DNA of 64,000 nucleotides, taken from contig CM057449.1 of the NCBI GenBank assembly GCA_016271365.2, positions 1,568,806,501 through 1,568,870,500 of the forward strand, written 5' to 3'. The stretch is from Neoceratodus forsteri. Its lineage: Eukaryota > Chordata > Ceratodontiformes > Ceratodontidae. The translations under genes were made by a program, and so were the position numbers. The notes below the pieces were generated by a model. The model did not search any database. It was not told where the DNA came from and saw nothing but the letters and a program-made list of their open reading frames with translations. Shown here in pieces: positions 31,535 to 41,581 of the stretch. How positions within the stretch are numbered: the first letter of the stretch is position 1; each line of letters begins with the position of its first letter.

Positions 31535-32797
31535 TCATCTGGCATGGACATCCAAGGCATAGTGCTTAACGAAAGTATGCATGGAGCTCCAAGGTGCCGC
31601 ATTGCAAATATCCTCAATGGGCATGTTGTGGATTTCCGTCAGAAATGCTGTGACAGCTCTGGTAGAGTGAGCATACACTCTGCCTTCCAGCTTGACCTGT
31701 GCCATAGAATAGCAGTGGCGAAGGCATGCTACCAGCCACGTTGAAATGTATCTGATAGCGACAGGTTGACCCAGCCGGGTCTCTCTGAAGGAAACAAACA
31801 GTTGCTGAGCCTTGCAAATTTCTTTTGTTCTATCTAGATAGAACTGCAATGCTCTCTTAACATCCAGCAAATGAGGGGTACACTCCCCTTCATTCTGGTA
31901 GTTCACAAAGTAGGCAGGAAGGACTAAAGGTTGGTTTAGATAGAATTCTGAGACAACCTTAGGGAGAAACTTAGGATGAGTCCTAAGAACTACCTTGTCC
32001 TTATGAAATACAGTGTAATGGGGGTTTGTGACCAGTGCATGTATTTCTGAAACTCTACATGCTGAAGTAATGGCCACCAGGAAGGCCGTGTTCCAAGTGA
32101 GGAACTTCAAGGCACAAGTAGCCAAAGGCTCGAAGTGTTTCCAAGTGAGCATGTCTAGCACAAGGTTAATGTCCCAGGCTACGACTGGACATCTGATAGG
32201 GGGCCTAGTATGCAGAATACCCCTAAGAAATCTCTTAACTACAGGCAACTGAGCCAGTGACATGGAAAGTATCGGCTCATGATATGCTGAAATGGCACAA
32301 AGATGAACTTTGACTGTAGAGTACTGCAGACCTGTATTTGAGAGGTCTAAAAGATACTGTAAGACTTTATTCGGTGGGCAGGAAAAAGGGTTCCTACAGG
32401 ATTTCACACACCAGATAGAGAAATGCTTCCATTTGGCTGTGTAGGTTTTTCTAGTGGCCGGCTTACATGCAGCCAAAAGAATATCTGAAACTCTACGAGA
32501 AACATTGAACCAATTCACCTCTATCTCTTCAGGAGCCAAGCGTGAAGGTGAAGCGACCTCAGGTTGGGATGGACCACGGGACCCTGGGTCAGAAGTTTTG
32601 TCTGAAGGGGAAGCATCTTCGGGGGAGGGGGTTCTGATAGACTGTTGAGTGGCGGGAACCATATCTGCTGAGGCCAGAAGGGGGCAATGAGAATCATTCT
32701 GCTGCCCTGAGGCTCTAATTTGAGTAGCACCCTCTGAATTAGGGGAAGAGGAGGAAAGCATATAGAAAGTGTTTTGTCCACCACAGCCTGAATGCAT
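31535..32797 (-). CDS. DIRS-3 tyrosine recombinase, intact 420-codon frame
   Basis: Integrates the circular DNA copy by phosphotyrosine chemistry, without target duplication. The core-binding part is at about 100-200 (ATRKTYTAKWKHFSIWC at 114-130). The catalytic domain has Arg248 in TSACRVSEIHA, His377 and Arg380 in YAHSTRAVT, Trp403 in the second His/Trp position and Tyr413 in TFVKHYALDV. The tetrad is complete, so this is the one potentially active enzyme in the window. It stops at HAR, about 20 residues earlier than the DIRS-1 copy, which could matter. The start overlaps the RNase H/connection frame; the true start is uncertain. Confidence 0.85.
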   Translation of the reverse strand: MHSGCGGQNTFYMLSSSSPNSEGATQIRASGQQNDSHCPLLASADMVPATQQSIRTPSPEDASPSDKTSDPGSRGPSQPEVASPSRLAPEEIEVNWFNVSRRVSDILLAACKPATRKTYTAKWKHFSIWCVKSCRNPFSCPPNKVLQYLLDLSNTGLQYSTVKVHLCAISAYHEPILSMSLAQLPVVKRFLRGILHTRPPIRCPVVAWDINLVLDMLTWKHFEPLATCALKFLTWNTAFLVAITSACRVSEIHALVTNPHYTVFHKDKVVLRTHPKFLPKVVSEFYLNQPLVLPAYFVNYQNEGECTPHLLDVKRALQFYLDRTKEICKAQQLFVSFRETRLGQPVAIRYISTWLVACLRHCYSMAQVKLEGRVYAHSTRAVTAFLTEIHNMPIEDICNAAPWSSMHTFVKHYALDVHAR

Positions 32798-33571
32798 TCA
32801 GACAAAAAATGCCAGGTCCTGGATTTCCAGAGCAGAAGAGAGGCAGTTTTGCACTGAGTGGGGACGCAAAAAGGTCCAGATCTGGAGCTCCCCACTTTTT
32901 GAAGAGTGACTGAACGACGGTTAAGTTGAGAGACCACTCGTGAGGATCCGTCTCCGTTCTGCTGAGACAGTCTGCCAGCTCGTTTTGTATTCCTGGCAGG
33001 TAAACCACCTGAATCAGTCTTCCAGGCACCACTCCCACACTCTCATCGCTTCCCTGCATAATTGGTAAGAATGTGCACCACCCTGTTTGTTGATGTAGTA
33101 CATCACTGTCTTGTCTGTTTGAAGGAGAATGTTCTTGTAACAGAGTATTTCCTTCAAGGCTTGGACTGCACAGAGGGCGGCTCTCATTTCCAGGACATTT
33201 ATGTGAAGTTGAGACTTGTCCTGGGTCCACGTACCCTGGGTGTGGAGATCCTGGCAGTGGGCTCCCCAACCCATCAGGGACACATCCGTGGTAATGGAGA
33301 TCTGATGATCCAGAGGGACAAAGGGGTATCCTTCCAGAAGATTGTCCTCCTGCGACCACCAGGTGAGCGACCTCTTCAGAGGTTCCATCACCTTGATGAG
33401 AAAGGAATGAGGGTGACTGGTTGGGGACCATTGAATAATGAGCATCCACTGAGAGGTTCTCATGTGGAGATGAGCTAAGGGTACAGTGAACCCCGAGGAT
33501 GCCATGAGGCCCAGCATCCATTGCATCGAGATAGCTCGAACCGAGCTGTGTTCTCTGCTGTATCGGGCCAT
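32739..33571 (-). pseudogene. DIRS-3 RNase H and connection, one frameshift
   Basis: The frame 33571-33014 carries ITTDVSLMGWGAHCQ (first Asp), INVLEMRAALCAV (Glu) and LLQTDKTVMYYINKQGG (second Asp). At about 33014 the reading shifts to the 33521-32739 frame, giving VVYLPGIQNELADCLSRTET and DPHEWSLNLTVVQSLFKKWG. The catalytic residues survive; the single shift separates the C-terminal part. Confidence 0.8.
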
Positions 33572-34381
33572 CTATAAGATATCGCTCCTTCTGTCCTCTG
33601 GAAGAAAAGCCTTCACACAGGAGGTGTCCAGAAGAGTTTCTATGAAGAGGAGCTTCTGGGAGGGCTGCAACTGTGACTTGTTAAGATTCAGCAGGACTCT
33701 CATGGACGTGATGATGTCTGAGGCCATGGCCACGGCCTCCAGAGTCTCTTGGCTGGAGGGACTTGCTATGAGCCAGTTGTCCAGATATGGGAGCACTTGT
33801 TTTCCGATTTTCCTGAGATGTGCCGCGAAAATTGCACAACACTTTGTAAAAACTTGAGGCGCCGAGGATAGCCCAAAGGGCAGGACTCTGAACTGATAGT
33901 GTTGACCCAATGCCATGAACCTCAGGTATTTGCGGTGCTTTGGGTGTATGAGAATGTGTTGGTAGACATTCTGCATGTCCAGGAAGGCTAGCCAATCATG
34001 TTGATGAAGCAAAGGTAGCAGGGTACCTAGTGATATCATCTTGAACTTCTCCCTGTGAAGGAACTTGTTTAGCTTTCTGAGATCCAGAATGGGGCACATG
34101 CTGCCGGTTTTCTTTGGGACCAGAAAGTAATGGGAGTAGAAACCTGTGTTTTGTTGATCCAGCGGAACTATTTCTACTGCCCTGTTGTTCAGAAGGCCTT
34201 GTACCTCGGAAGCAAGAATGTCTGACTGTACTGCCGACATCCTGGGCTGTCGTTTGGGAGGATGATCCGGAGGGGTTTCTGAAAGATTGAGAGAATACCC
34301 CTCACAGATTATCCAGAGGACCCATTTGTCTGATGTTATAGATTTCCACTGATTGTAGAACTGAGTCAGATGTCCTCCCAC
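33572..34381 (-). pseudogene. DIRS-3 reverse transcriptase, 269 codons
   Basis: RT blocks in order: NTGFYSHYFLVPKKTGSM (78-95), LDLRKLNKFLHREKFKM (99-115), LDMQNVYQHI (134-143, palm A, where LDxxDAY is usual), YQFRVLPFGLSSAPQVFTK (162-180) and VLPYLDNWLIA (196-206), where the second Asp of YLDD is Asn. A stop at 33572-33574 then separates it from the RNase H, which follows in the same frame. Those catalytic changes make RT activity unlikely. Confidence 0.85.
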
Positions 34382-34423
34382 CGCTGAGGAGGAGTCCCCC
34401 TCGGTGGGACCTGGGCCAGAAAC

Positions 34424-36285
34424 TCAGAAGGTGGCACTGGGCGCTTTGGGCCCTTGTGCCTTCTGCTCCACTTTCTTTTGTGGCTGAGGGTTGTGGGTTT
34501 TGTTAAAACCTCCTCTGCCTCTGCCCCGAAAGGACTGACGGTTGTGAAACTGATGCTTGTTCACAACCCCTCGGGAGGGGGCGGCTGCAGGTCTAGCCGT
34601 CTTAATGGCAGACCTAGTCTTCTGTGTGGTCTCCAGAGCTTGCTCCACCTGAGGCCCAAACAGACACATAATGTCAAAGGCTCTGAGTTAACTTCTGATT
34701 CAGGCAGAGCTTCTACCATTTCTTTGAGGGAATGCCAAAGGACATACTCATAATGAGAAAAATAGCCCTGGTAGTTGGCAATGCGCATTGAGGCAGCAAA
34801 GACTCTCTTACCTAAGGTGTCTATCTTGCAAGATTCTTTGTTCATAGGCCGGGCTGTAGATCCCTGAGGAAGGACAGCTTTATCATTCTCTGCCAAGACT
34901 ACGATGGCATCAGCAAAGGCTTGTGAGGCCAAAATGGGTTGATATTTGGGAGGAGCATACTTCCTATCTATGGACTTGGCCACAGAAGGACTAAGAGCCA
35001 GATTCTTCCACACCATCTGTGAGAGGGTCTTGAAAGAGGGCTGTACAGGAGGTGTTAAATCCATAGGGATCTCCGGGACATGAAGATATTGGAGTCGCAA
35101 AAGCCTCCCAGGATCGATTTCTATAGTCTGGAGAGAAAGAGTAGAATTAAAATTTTTGAGCACAGACTTAAAGAAAAGGTCTTCAACCACAGGCTCTGCA
35201 GAAGAATTGATCCCTGCTCCCAGGGCAGTGTCATCAACATCATCACCCAGGCAAAGATCTGGATCAGGCTCAAAATCATCTCCTGACAGTCCAGGAGGGG
35301 ACTGTATGGACAGAAAAGGAGTGAAAATCAGGAGGAAGAACAGAAGAAGAAAGAATCGGAGTCAAGAACCCCTGAAGACCAGACGGCGCTGCAGCAATCC
35401 CCGGTACCATCAAGTAAAACAGCGCTGAGAACAAGGAAGGAGGCGCCATCAGAAACAGCACCACAGACAGTGCTGACAGAGCCCCCAGCACCGCACATGG
35501 CACTGACAGAGCCCGCGGCACTGCGTACAGCAATGACAGAGCCTGTGGCACTGCGGACGGTGCTGACAGAGCCTGTGGCACCACGGACGGTGCCAACAGT
35601 GCCCGCGGCACCACAGATGGTGCCAAGAGTGTCACAGGGGTCTGAAAACTGATTTCAAGTAAAAGATCAAAAAATGGCAGGAGATAGAGGCATCGGTGTG
35701 GACCTCTGCACCACAGCCATGTGAGGGGGAATAAACAGCCATGCGCGGAGTCGATGACACCAAAGAAGGTGCTGTGCGACTCGGAAGGCCCAACCGACCT
35801 ACCTGTCCCTCTGAAACTGAATAGCCCAAAGGCCCTGCTGTCAGACTGACCGGCTCAGGCAACTGGACCAACCTCCAAGCCCACTGCTTCATAAGAGCAG
35901 CCCACTGGTGAAACTGCTCATCGGAAGCTCCTCCAATAGGCGGGGAGGAGCTCCAGTGTTGAGGAGGTTGGCCACCAGAGACAGAAACCGGCAACTCCGA
36001 CAGAGGTGGAGACCGGTGCCTGGCCCTAATAACCGACCGTCTACACGCAGACATACCAGAGGTTGACCTCGAGTGATGCCATTTCTTCTTCAACCTATGT
36101 GTCGAAGAAGAACTCGAGGCCGAACGGTGCTGAGAATGGGACCGTTTCCTTTTATGCTTTCAGGGGGACCACCCATCCCCCTGAGTACTGGACTGTCTGT
36201 TGTCAGACCCCCCCCCCGGGAAGGGCAGCAGAACAGACCCGGCCCGGCTGACTGAACAGCTTTCATACAAAGTCTCCCTACCGTC
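34424..36285 (-). pseudogene. DIRS-3 Gag-like region
   Basis: The best frame (35190-34561) reads DRKYAPPKYQPILASQAFAD, VVLAENDKAVLPQG, LGKRVFAASMRIANYQGYF and SHYEYVLWHSLKEMV, the conserved Gag core of DIRS elements. The C-terminal frame (34669-34424) has SFRGRGRGGFNKTHNPQPQ, a basic RG-rich nucleic-acid-binding tail, just before RT. The N-terminal part (36287-35276) is low-complexity, with a 30-bp repeat. Frames are broken at least twice. Confidence 0.65.
35470..35625. repeat. 30-bp minisatellite in DIRS-3 Gag
   Basis: Five units of 30 bp (35470, 35500, 35530, 35560, 35590) plus a partial, each with a (G)CTGACAGAGCC core and GGCAC(C/T) near its middle. On the coding strand it gives a ten-residue repeat of the type APSVVPRALL, so copy-number change keeps the frame. 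Confidence 0.8.
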
Positions 36286-36540
36286 ACCTGACCCGCTCAT
36301 GGTCGACTCAGTCAATGGAGGGCTGAAGACTTCTGATGTACAATTGTAGACTAATATTATAATCGGTACTGATTTGAAATAAAACTAAACTATTGCTGCT
36401 AGTGAAGTTTAACTCCCGGCGGGCGAGCGACGTCGTCACTGAAGCGCACTCAACGGCGGGAAAAAAGGAACTGAGGCAGTTGAAGGGTCGACGCCGCATG
36501 AGCTGGGGCTCACAGTGCCGCTTCCTAGCAGCTCCATCTT

Positions 36541-36650
36541 TGGCGCCGACCCTTCTGAAAAGGTTTGTTCCCGCTGGGTCCTAGCACCTCCGGCGAACTC
36601 CCATTAGTGTGAATGAGTGGTGGAGACTTTATGTCCAGGAAGATACATAC
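36541..36650. repeat. DIRS-3 terminal repeat, high-coordinate end
   Basis: Inverse counterpart of 30950-31055. The flanking TTTATGTCCAGGAAGATAC outer block is found inverted in the internal region (31387-31400). Confidence 0.8.
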
Positions 36651-36850
36651 AATTTACATAGACAACAATGTACACCTAGAACAAAATAGTATCTAAAGTT
36701 GCCTCTATTTACAATTGCACATGAATGGGTATAGTTCGTTCATTGCATGAATAAAAGCTCCGTGAGAAGGTGACATTCTTACTGAAAAAGGTAGGTCATT
36801 CCATACTTTTGCTGCTTGAGGATGTGTGTAACCTGTGTAAAGGAAGCATT
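36651..36850 (-). mobile_element. L2-W LINE RT C-terminus and 3' UTR, part 1
   Basis: The reverse strand from about 36840 reads QAAKVWNDLPFSVRMSPSHG, the terminal W-N-DLP motif of L2-like RTs, then AMNELYPFMCNCK and a stop; non-coding DNA follows to the DIRS-3 end. It continues at 30929. A CR1-like tail may begin at about 36852 (TTCATAGGTTCATAGG). Confidence 0.55.
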
Positions 36851-37504
36851 CATAGGTTCATAGGTTTGTGTATCAGGTCCAGTAGCTACTAGAGCCATTT
36901 ATGGTCCTGCCACTGATCAGTGGATAAATTCCTATTTCTGTTCTCCCATATATCTATCCAGTGCAGTCTTAAAGGTCTACTCCTGCCCCACGACATGTTA
37001 CAGTTGTGTTACAGTGAGAGATGAGCAGAACAAAGAAACAGATTTTATTCTTGTGCATGAAATAATTATAGTTGCATTATTTGCTTTGCACAAATAAAGG
37101 CTGGTAGTACTACACACTGTGTGAATGGTGTGACGGGACTGTCTTAATCAATTGCAAACTTAAAATAAAATATGGATAGGAAGCATTGAAAACCTTACGC
37201 TTTCTTTTGAGCTGCTGCTCCAGTGACAACAAAGAATGGGAGAGGTTGTATTACAAGTGCCTCATTTGCATATAAATGGACACTTGCTTGAAACTTTACA
37301 AGCTTGTGTCAGAGCCTCAGAATCTAGATATGTGTTACAACAGAAACAAGCATTTGTCAATGCCAAATGTTGTCTTGCTGGCATTGGCATTGGTAGTGCA
37401 GAAGTTAGAATGATGCATAATAGGAATGGCAGTGAGGTAATATTTTTTTTTATTTTAGTTGTTTAACCAGGAGTAGCACAGTAGTAACAAAGTATTGAAC
37501 TGAC
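36851..37504. other. Mostly unassigned; possible CR1 3' end at its start
   Basis: 36852-37000 starts with TTCATAGGTTCATAGGTTTG and may be a reverse-strand CR1-type 3' end, weakly supported. From 37000 to 37504 I see no recognisable protein, tail or terminal repeat. Confidence 0.3.
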
Positions 37505-37860
37505 GTCAACCCCACCCCCACATGCAGAGATTGACAGGCATTGGGGTGTGCCTTTGGGTCATCGGCCATAGTGCTCATGCCATTTCACCTCAGCCTACCC
37601 TGCAGACACCGACAAGTGTTAGGGTGTGTCTTGGGGTCTTTGGGCTTTATGCTTACCCCATTCCATAATGAAATACTCTAAAATGGGTGCAGTATAGGAG
37701 AATGGGGTGAACTTTGGGGCCGAAGAGTCCAAGGCATACCTCGATGCCTGTCAGTGGCTGCAGGCTTGAGGTGGGGGTGGAATGACATGAGCATTACAGC
37801 TGAACATCCCAAGTCACACCCCTGATGCCTGTCAGTCTCTACAGGGTGGGGCGTTACAGT
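37505..37860. repeat. Foldback (inverted repeat) unit
   Basis: Left arm has two copies of a GACAGGCATTGGGGTGTGCC-like block (about 37530 and 37605). The right arm has the inverse, ending GATGCCTGTCAGTGGCTGCA (37744) and GATGCCTGTCAGTCTCTACA (37824). The centre pairs CCCCATTCC (37657) with GGAGAATGGGG (37699). The whole could fold into a hairpin with arms of about 150 bp. Confidence 0.6.
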
Positions 37861-39690
37861 TGGAAGCCCTAATGCACCAGGCATTTTATTAGTATTTTCA
37901 CTCCAAATTTTCAACATGGGCTTTTTGTGACCCCACCTCATGAACAGTGGCAATATCAGTTCGTTAGCCGAAAGGTGATTTTGCACAATGACTGCACCAT
38001 TTGGTACCACAGGTGTGAAAACACATTTCGGGCAGGATGTGAAAAATGACAGCTGTACTGTTCATGAGGAGATGTAAAAAAATGGTAATATTGCTGGCCC
38101 GGTGGCGCTGAGGGTTGAGGCGCTGGATGCCGCACCTCACACTACGCCAGCGACCCGGGTTCAGGAATTGACTTGGGTCGGTGGGGTTGTTTGGGAGAAG
38201 GAGGATGGAGCATCCCAATGGATGCTATCCTCCCTTGGGGTGGGATACCAGGGGCGCTATATAGCGCCCGATGTCCTGAAAAAGCCGGTGGGTGCACCAG
38301 CTTTCAGGGGACATGGTGGCTTTGTTTACTGGAGCTGGGGAGGGGGGACACTGTTAGGCACTTGAGAAGAGTGTGCATCTGCATGTTCACTCTCTGGACT
38401 CACATCCTATGCGTCAGCGTCTCAGGGGGTTGGGTAACAAAGGGATTGGAGGAAAAATCCTTCACCTCTCCTAGGTGACAGTCTCTCCGGTAGGAAGTGC
38501 GCCATCACTGACAACATCAGGGCAGACTGTGTTGTGCAAAGCCCTCTCCCTGAGAACATTTGGGGGAAAAGGTAAGTGGGAGCCTTTCCTCTCCCCACCC
38601 GGGGGGTAATCCTGGCCATCAAGGGTGTAGGGGAGTCGAGCTGAGGTACTCTAGGGGCAGACCTTGAAGTCGGGTAGGGCGCAACGCATGTGGCATTGAG
38701 AGCTCTGATTGAGTGGAGAGCTGAGGGTAGAAAGAGGTAGTGGGGGGAAAAATGGTAATATTGAAAATCTGGAGTGAAAATATCAAAAAATTGGTGAAGT
38801 CATGAGTGGCATAGAAACTGCGCAACATACGCCCGTAACGCAATTATTTTGGGGATTTTTTTTAACTAAATTTTCAACATAGGCATTTTGGGACCTCCGC
38901 TCATGAACAATGGCACTGTCATTTTGTTAATCTGTCCCGAACATTGATTTCTCACAGCGACCATGCCATTCTGTGCCGATGTGAGAAAACACATTTCAGG
39001 TAGGATGTGAAAAATGACAGCTGTACCATTGATAAAGAACTGTGAAGAAATGGCAGTGTTGAAAATCTGGAATGAAAATATTAAAACGTCTCGAAGTTAC
39101 GAGCGTGTGTGGAAACTGCACAACACACGCTCATAACACAGTCATTATTTGGAATTTTTTCACCACACATTTTCAACATAGGCATTTTGGGACCTCTGCT
39201 CATGAACAGTGTCACTGTGATTTCTTAATCTGTCTCCAACATTACCTCCCACAGCGTAGCTTATTTCATTGTGCGCCAGATGCTTAAACACATTTGGGCA
39301 GGATGTGAAAAATAGCAGCTGTATTGTTCATAAGGTGGTGTGAAAAAATGGCAATGTTGAAAATCTGGAGTGAAAAATATTAAAAATTCTCAAATTCTGA
39401 CGTGCATGGAAACTCATAGCATACTCATAATACAGTAATTTTGGAATTTTTTCACCAAATTTGCAACATAGGCTTTTTGGGAGCCCACCTCATGAACAGC
39501 GGCACTATCATTTCATTAGTTGGTCCCAAAAGGTGATTCTACGCAGTGACCGCAAAATCACCTTTCAGGTCCGAATAACAAAATGCCAATGACTGATTTC
39601 ATGAGGTGGGGTCCCAAGAACCCCATGTTCAAAATTTGGAGCCAAAAGTCAAAAAAATGGCTGAGATATTCACCTAAATTGAAACCTCCC
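37861..39690. repeat. Tandem repeat, ~293-bp unit, four units
   Basis: The landmark TCAACAT(G/A)GGC(A)TTTT, then a GGGACC/GTGACCCC and CTCATGAACA block, recurs at 37911, 38874, 39173 and 39462. Spacing is 299 and 289 bp, and 963 bp for the first interval, which becomes 293 bp after removing the 670-bp SINE plus duplication. Each unit also holds a reversed partial copy (for example CTGTTCATGAGGAG...GTTGAAAATCTGG), so units are imperfect palindromes. A clear inverted half unit lies at about 39596-39655. No coding capacity. Confidence 0.75.
38094..38747 (+). mobile_element. Long SINE copy 1, in the 293-bp repeat
   Basis: Flanked by a perfect 16-bp duplication AAAAATGGTAATATTG (38078-38093 and 38748-38763). 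The head reads TGGCCCGGTGGCGCTGAGGG (38095-38114, A-box-like) and CGACCCGGGTTCAGGAATTG (38151-38170, B-box-like), so it is probably tRNA-derived. Total about 654 bp. Body and the GGGGGGTAATCCTGG block near the 3' end align with the copies at 9357 and 26834. Ends in a short A tract. Confidence 0.85.
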
Positions 39691-39981
39691 ACACTGATGC
39701 CATTATACTGTACAGCTTACCGGCATTTCTTCAGTCCATGGCCAGCTTTGAAAAGTGCAGACGTGTTCCCACTCCACTGAAGATCATCTTGCAAGGCTCC
39801 GGAGATAAGTATGGGGTGAGGGGGGGTGTGGGGAGGTGGGGTCCACAGAAGGTGGGTGTGGGTTGGGGAAGGGGGCACCGCTGCCAGCGAGGGACCATTT
39901 TCTTTGTTCCAGGTACTTTAAAAAAAGGGAACACTGCGGACAGTTTTCTTTCTTTACAGGTGTAAGAAAACAAATGTTGCA
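39691..39981. other. No gene; G-rich tract at 39820-39885
   Basis: A G-rich stretch with several GGGGT/GGTGGGG runs. No protein or element end recognised. Confidence 0.3.
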
Positions 39982-40152
39982 CACACTGGGGTGAGCTCCC
40001 AGTGTGCTCCATGACTTTGGGGGGATGACGTTGGCCACACTGGTGTGGGCCTTCAGTGTGGCACACAATGGTGGTGGGCCGGGGGCAGGAACATGCCGAT
40101 GCTGCTGGCTTCCGAACATTATGAAGGCACACTGGGGTGAACTCCCAGTGTG
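39982..40152. repeat. Three copies of a CACACTGG hairpin
   Basis: CACACTGGG...CCCAGTGTG at 39982-40006 and again at 40128-40152 (9-bp perfect stems, 7-nt loop), with a related CCACACTG...CAGTGTGG at 40035-40061. Could be short palindromic repeats in a larger element; function unknown. Confidence 0.6.
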
Positions 40153-40770
40153 TCACGCAATCTTGGGGGGTATTAAACATGCCGACACCCACCAAAGTCG
40201 GCTTTCTAGGGATTGTGAGAAGCGGACAACATGAGCCACCGCCATGTTTATTGAAATGTTTCACCAGGCAAGCACGTAGGAGAGGCATGTCATCTGTGCT
40301 GCTGCATGACGAGCTTGTCACTGATTGCGGCGGGCAAGTTTGTTTCAAGTTGGTGACACTGTATAAAACTTGCATCACCGCTAGCATGCTCGTTAATTGA
40401 CGAATGAGGGATGCACCTTCTAAAGCGTGCCCTGCATTCGCCGAAACTGACACACCTCTGCATTTCTCCTACTACCATCTCCTACTTCCACAAAATGTTG
40501 CTTGCGCATGCGCAAGACAGCATAAAAATTATTGATCTCTCATTGCATACTGCAGTAATTGATGTAACGTAAGAACAATATGTCAAAAATATCCTACTTA
40601 CATTCAGACTCAAAGTGCTGGGGTTAGTGCCATGGTTTTGCCTGACCTCTTTTGCTGAAACTTGCATGTGAGAGTGTCTTGCTTATTTTTTGCTAAATCT
40701 TAGCATTTTTTGCTGTAGAGTGCTGCCTCGTGTGCTTAAGTCTTAAATAAACAGGAGTCTTCTCCTTAAA
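40153..40770. other. No gene; L2-like tail start and a short palindrome
   Basis: TTTATTGAAATGTTTCACCA at 40247-40266 is the same start as the L2-like 3' end at 10446, possibly a short reverse-strand tail. CTTGCGCATGCGCAAG (40501-40516) is a perfect 16-bp palindrome. Nothing else recognised. Confidence 0.35.
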
Positions 40771-41519
40771 ACTTATTATAATGGTCTCTATTCATGAGGC
40801 ATATGTGCCCATATACACAGCATGAAGATTTCCATACTACCCTCTGCCACTCAGTGTAAGTGGTACAGAATCCCCACGTATTCACAATGAGAGGGGGTCC
40901 ACGCCATATCCACACCCTTCCCCTGCATCAGCCACCAGCCACACGCGCAGCCCAGTGGGGAAAGTGGCTGGGGCCGGGGCTTGGCTATGTGCCATGCAAG
41001 AACCAAAAGTTGTGCATTTGGGGCCACAGTTGAAGGTGCTCCAGCTATGCTGGCAGGGAGCCTGCTGTAGCCACTTACTCTCTCCCTCTCACCAGCCACA
41101 AGGGGTGCTGAAATCATGCCATCCCCCCACACTGTTACCCTTGGTCCTTGGAGCATACTGGGAGGGATGGGGGTATGATCATGTACACAGGCTGAATACT
41201 GCATCACTTTAAGGGTTATGCCCGTCCCAGGAGGACCAGCTCTATCCCACAATCCCCCCACACCACACAAATGAGAATCCACTCTTTTGGTGGCTAAGCC
41301 ATCTGATTAGATAGCTGTGGATGATTGCCAAGCTGACCCCACCACACCCATGCACTGCTACATGGGCTGAGAGCAGAAATGACGATGTGTGGCTTGGGTA
41401 TGTGAATATGGCCCAGTGTGCACTGTACTGCTCTTATGGAGCACCACAGCTCAGGAACGTCCTTTTGGAGTGTATCTGCACCATGTTCTTGAATAAAGAC
41501 CACTATTCCTTAAAATAAG
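40771..41519. mobile_element. Possible 749-bp non-autonomous DNA transposon
   Basis: The ends are imperfect terminal inverted repeats: CTTATTATAA...TGGTCTCTATTCATGA at the left and, inverted, CTTATTTTAA...TGGTCTTTATTCAAGA at the right, with a 5-nt indel. A 143-codon reverse-strand ORF (40851-41282) resembles no family I know. The superfamily is not determined. Confidence 0.45.
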
Positions 41520-41581
41520 AACATGCCTTTTGCTCTTAATTCTGAAGTCCAGTGTTAAGAGGTTGAGAGGTATGCTCAGAG

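Larger units (their letters stand above)
30930..36650 (-). mobile_element. DIRS-3: best preserved DIRS element
   Basis: A complete ~5.7-kb element on the reverse strand. Right ITR (36541-36646) and left ITR (about 30930-31055) are ~100-bp inverted repeats; the internal complementary region is at 31328-31432. On the reverse strand the order is Gag (36285 to 34424), RT (34381-33572), RNase H (33571-33014) and YR (32797-31535). YR is open with all catalytic residues; RT-RH has one in-frame stop and one frameshift. It sits inside an L2-like 3' UTR. A subfamily distinct from DIRS-2/4. Confidence 0.9.

Noticed and set aside
38095..38175. tRNA gene at the head of the SINE
   Set aside because: A- and B-box-like blocks are present but a full cloverleaf is not convincing and the unit is inside a target-duplication-flanked SINE.
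37505..39690. CRISPR-like array from regular repeats
   Set aside because: Units are ~293 bp tandem copies without short repeats and unique spacers, in eukaryotic repeat DNA.
39820..39885. G-rich tract as a G-quadruplex or CpG-island promoter
   Set aside because: G runs are present but there is no CpG enrichment, TATA or downstream ORF. A quadruplex is possible but not supported further.
40851..41282. 143-codon reverse-strand ORF as a host gene
   Set aside because: No recognisable domain, signal peptide or homologous copy, and it sits between probable transposon ends. Left as unknown within that element.
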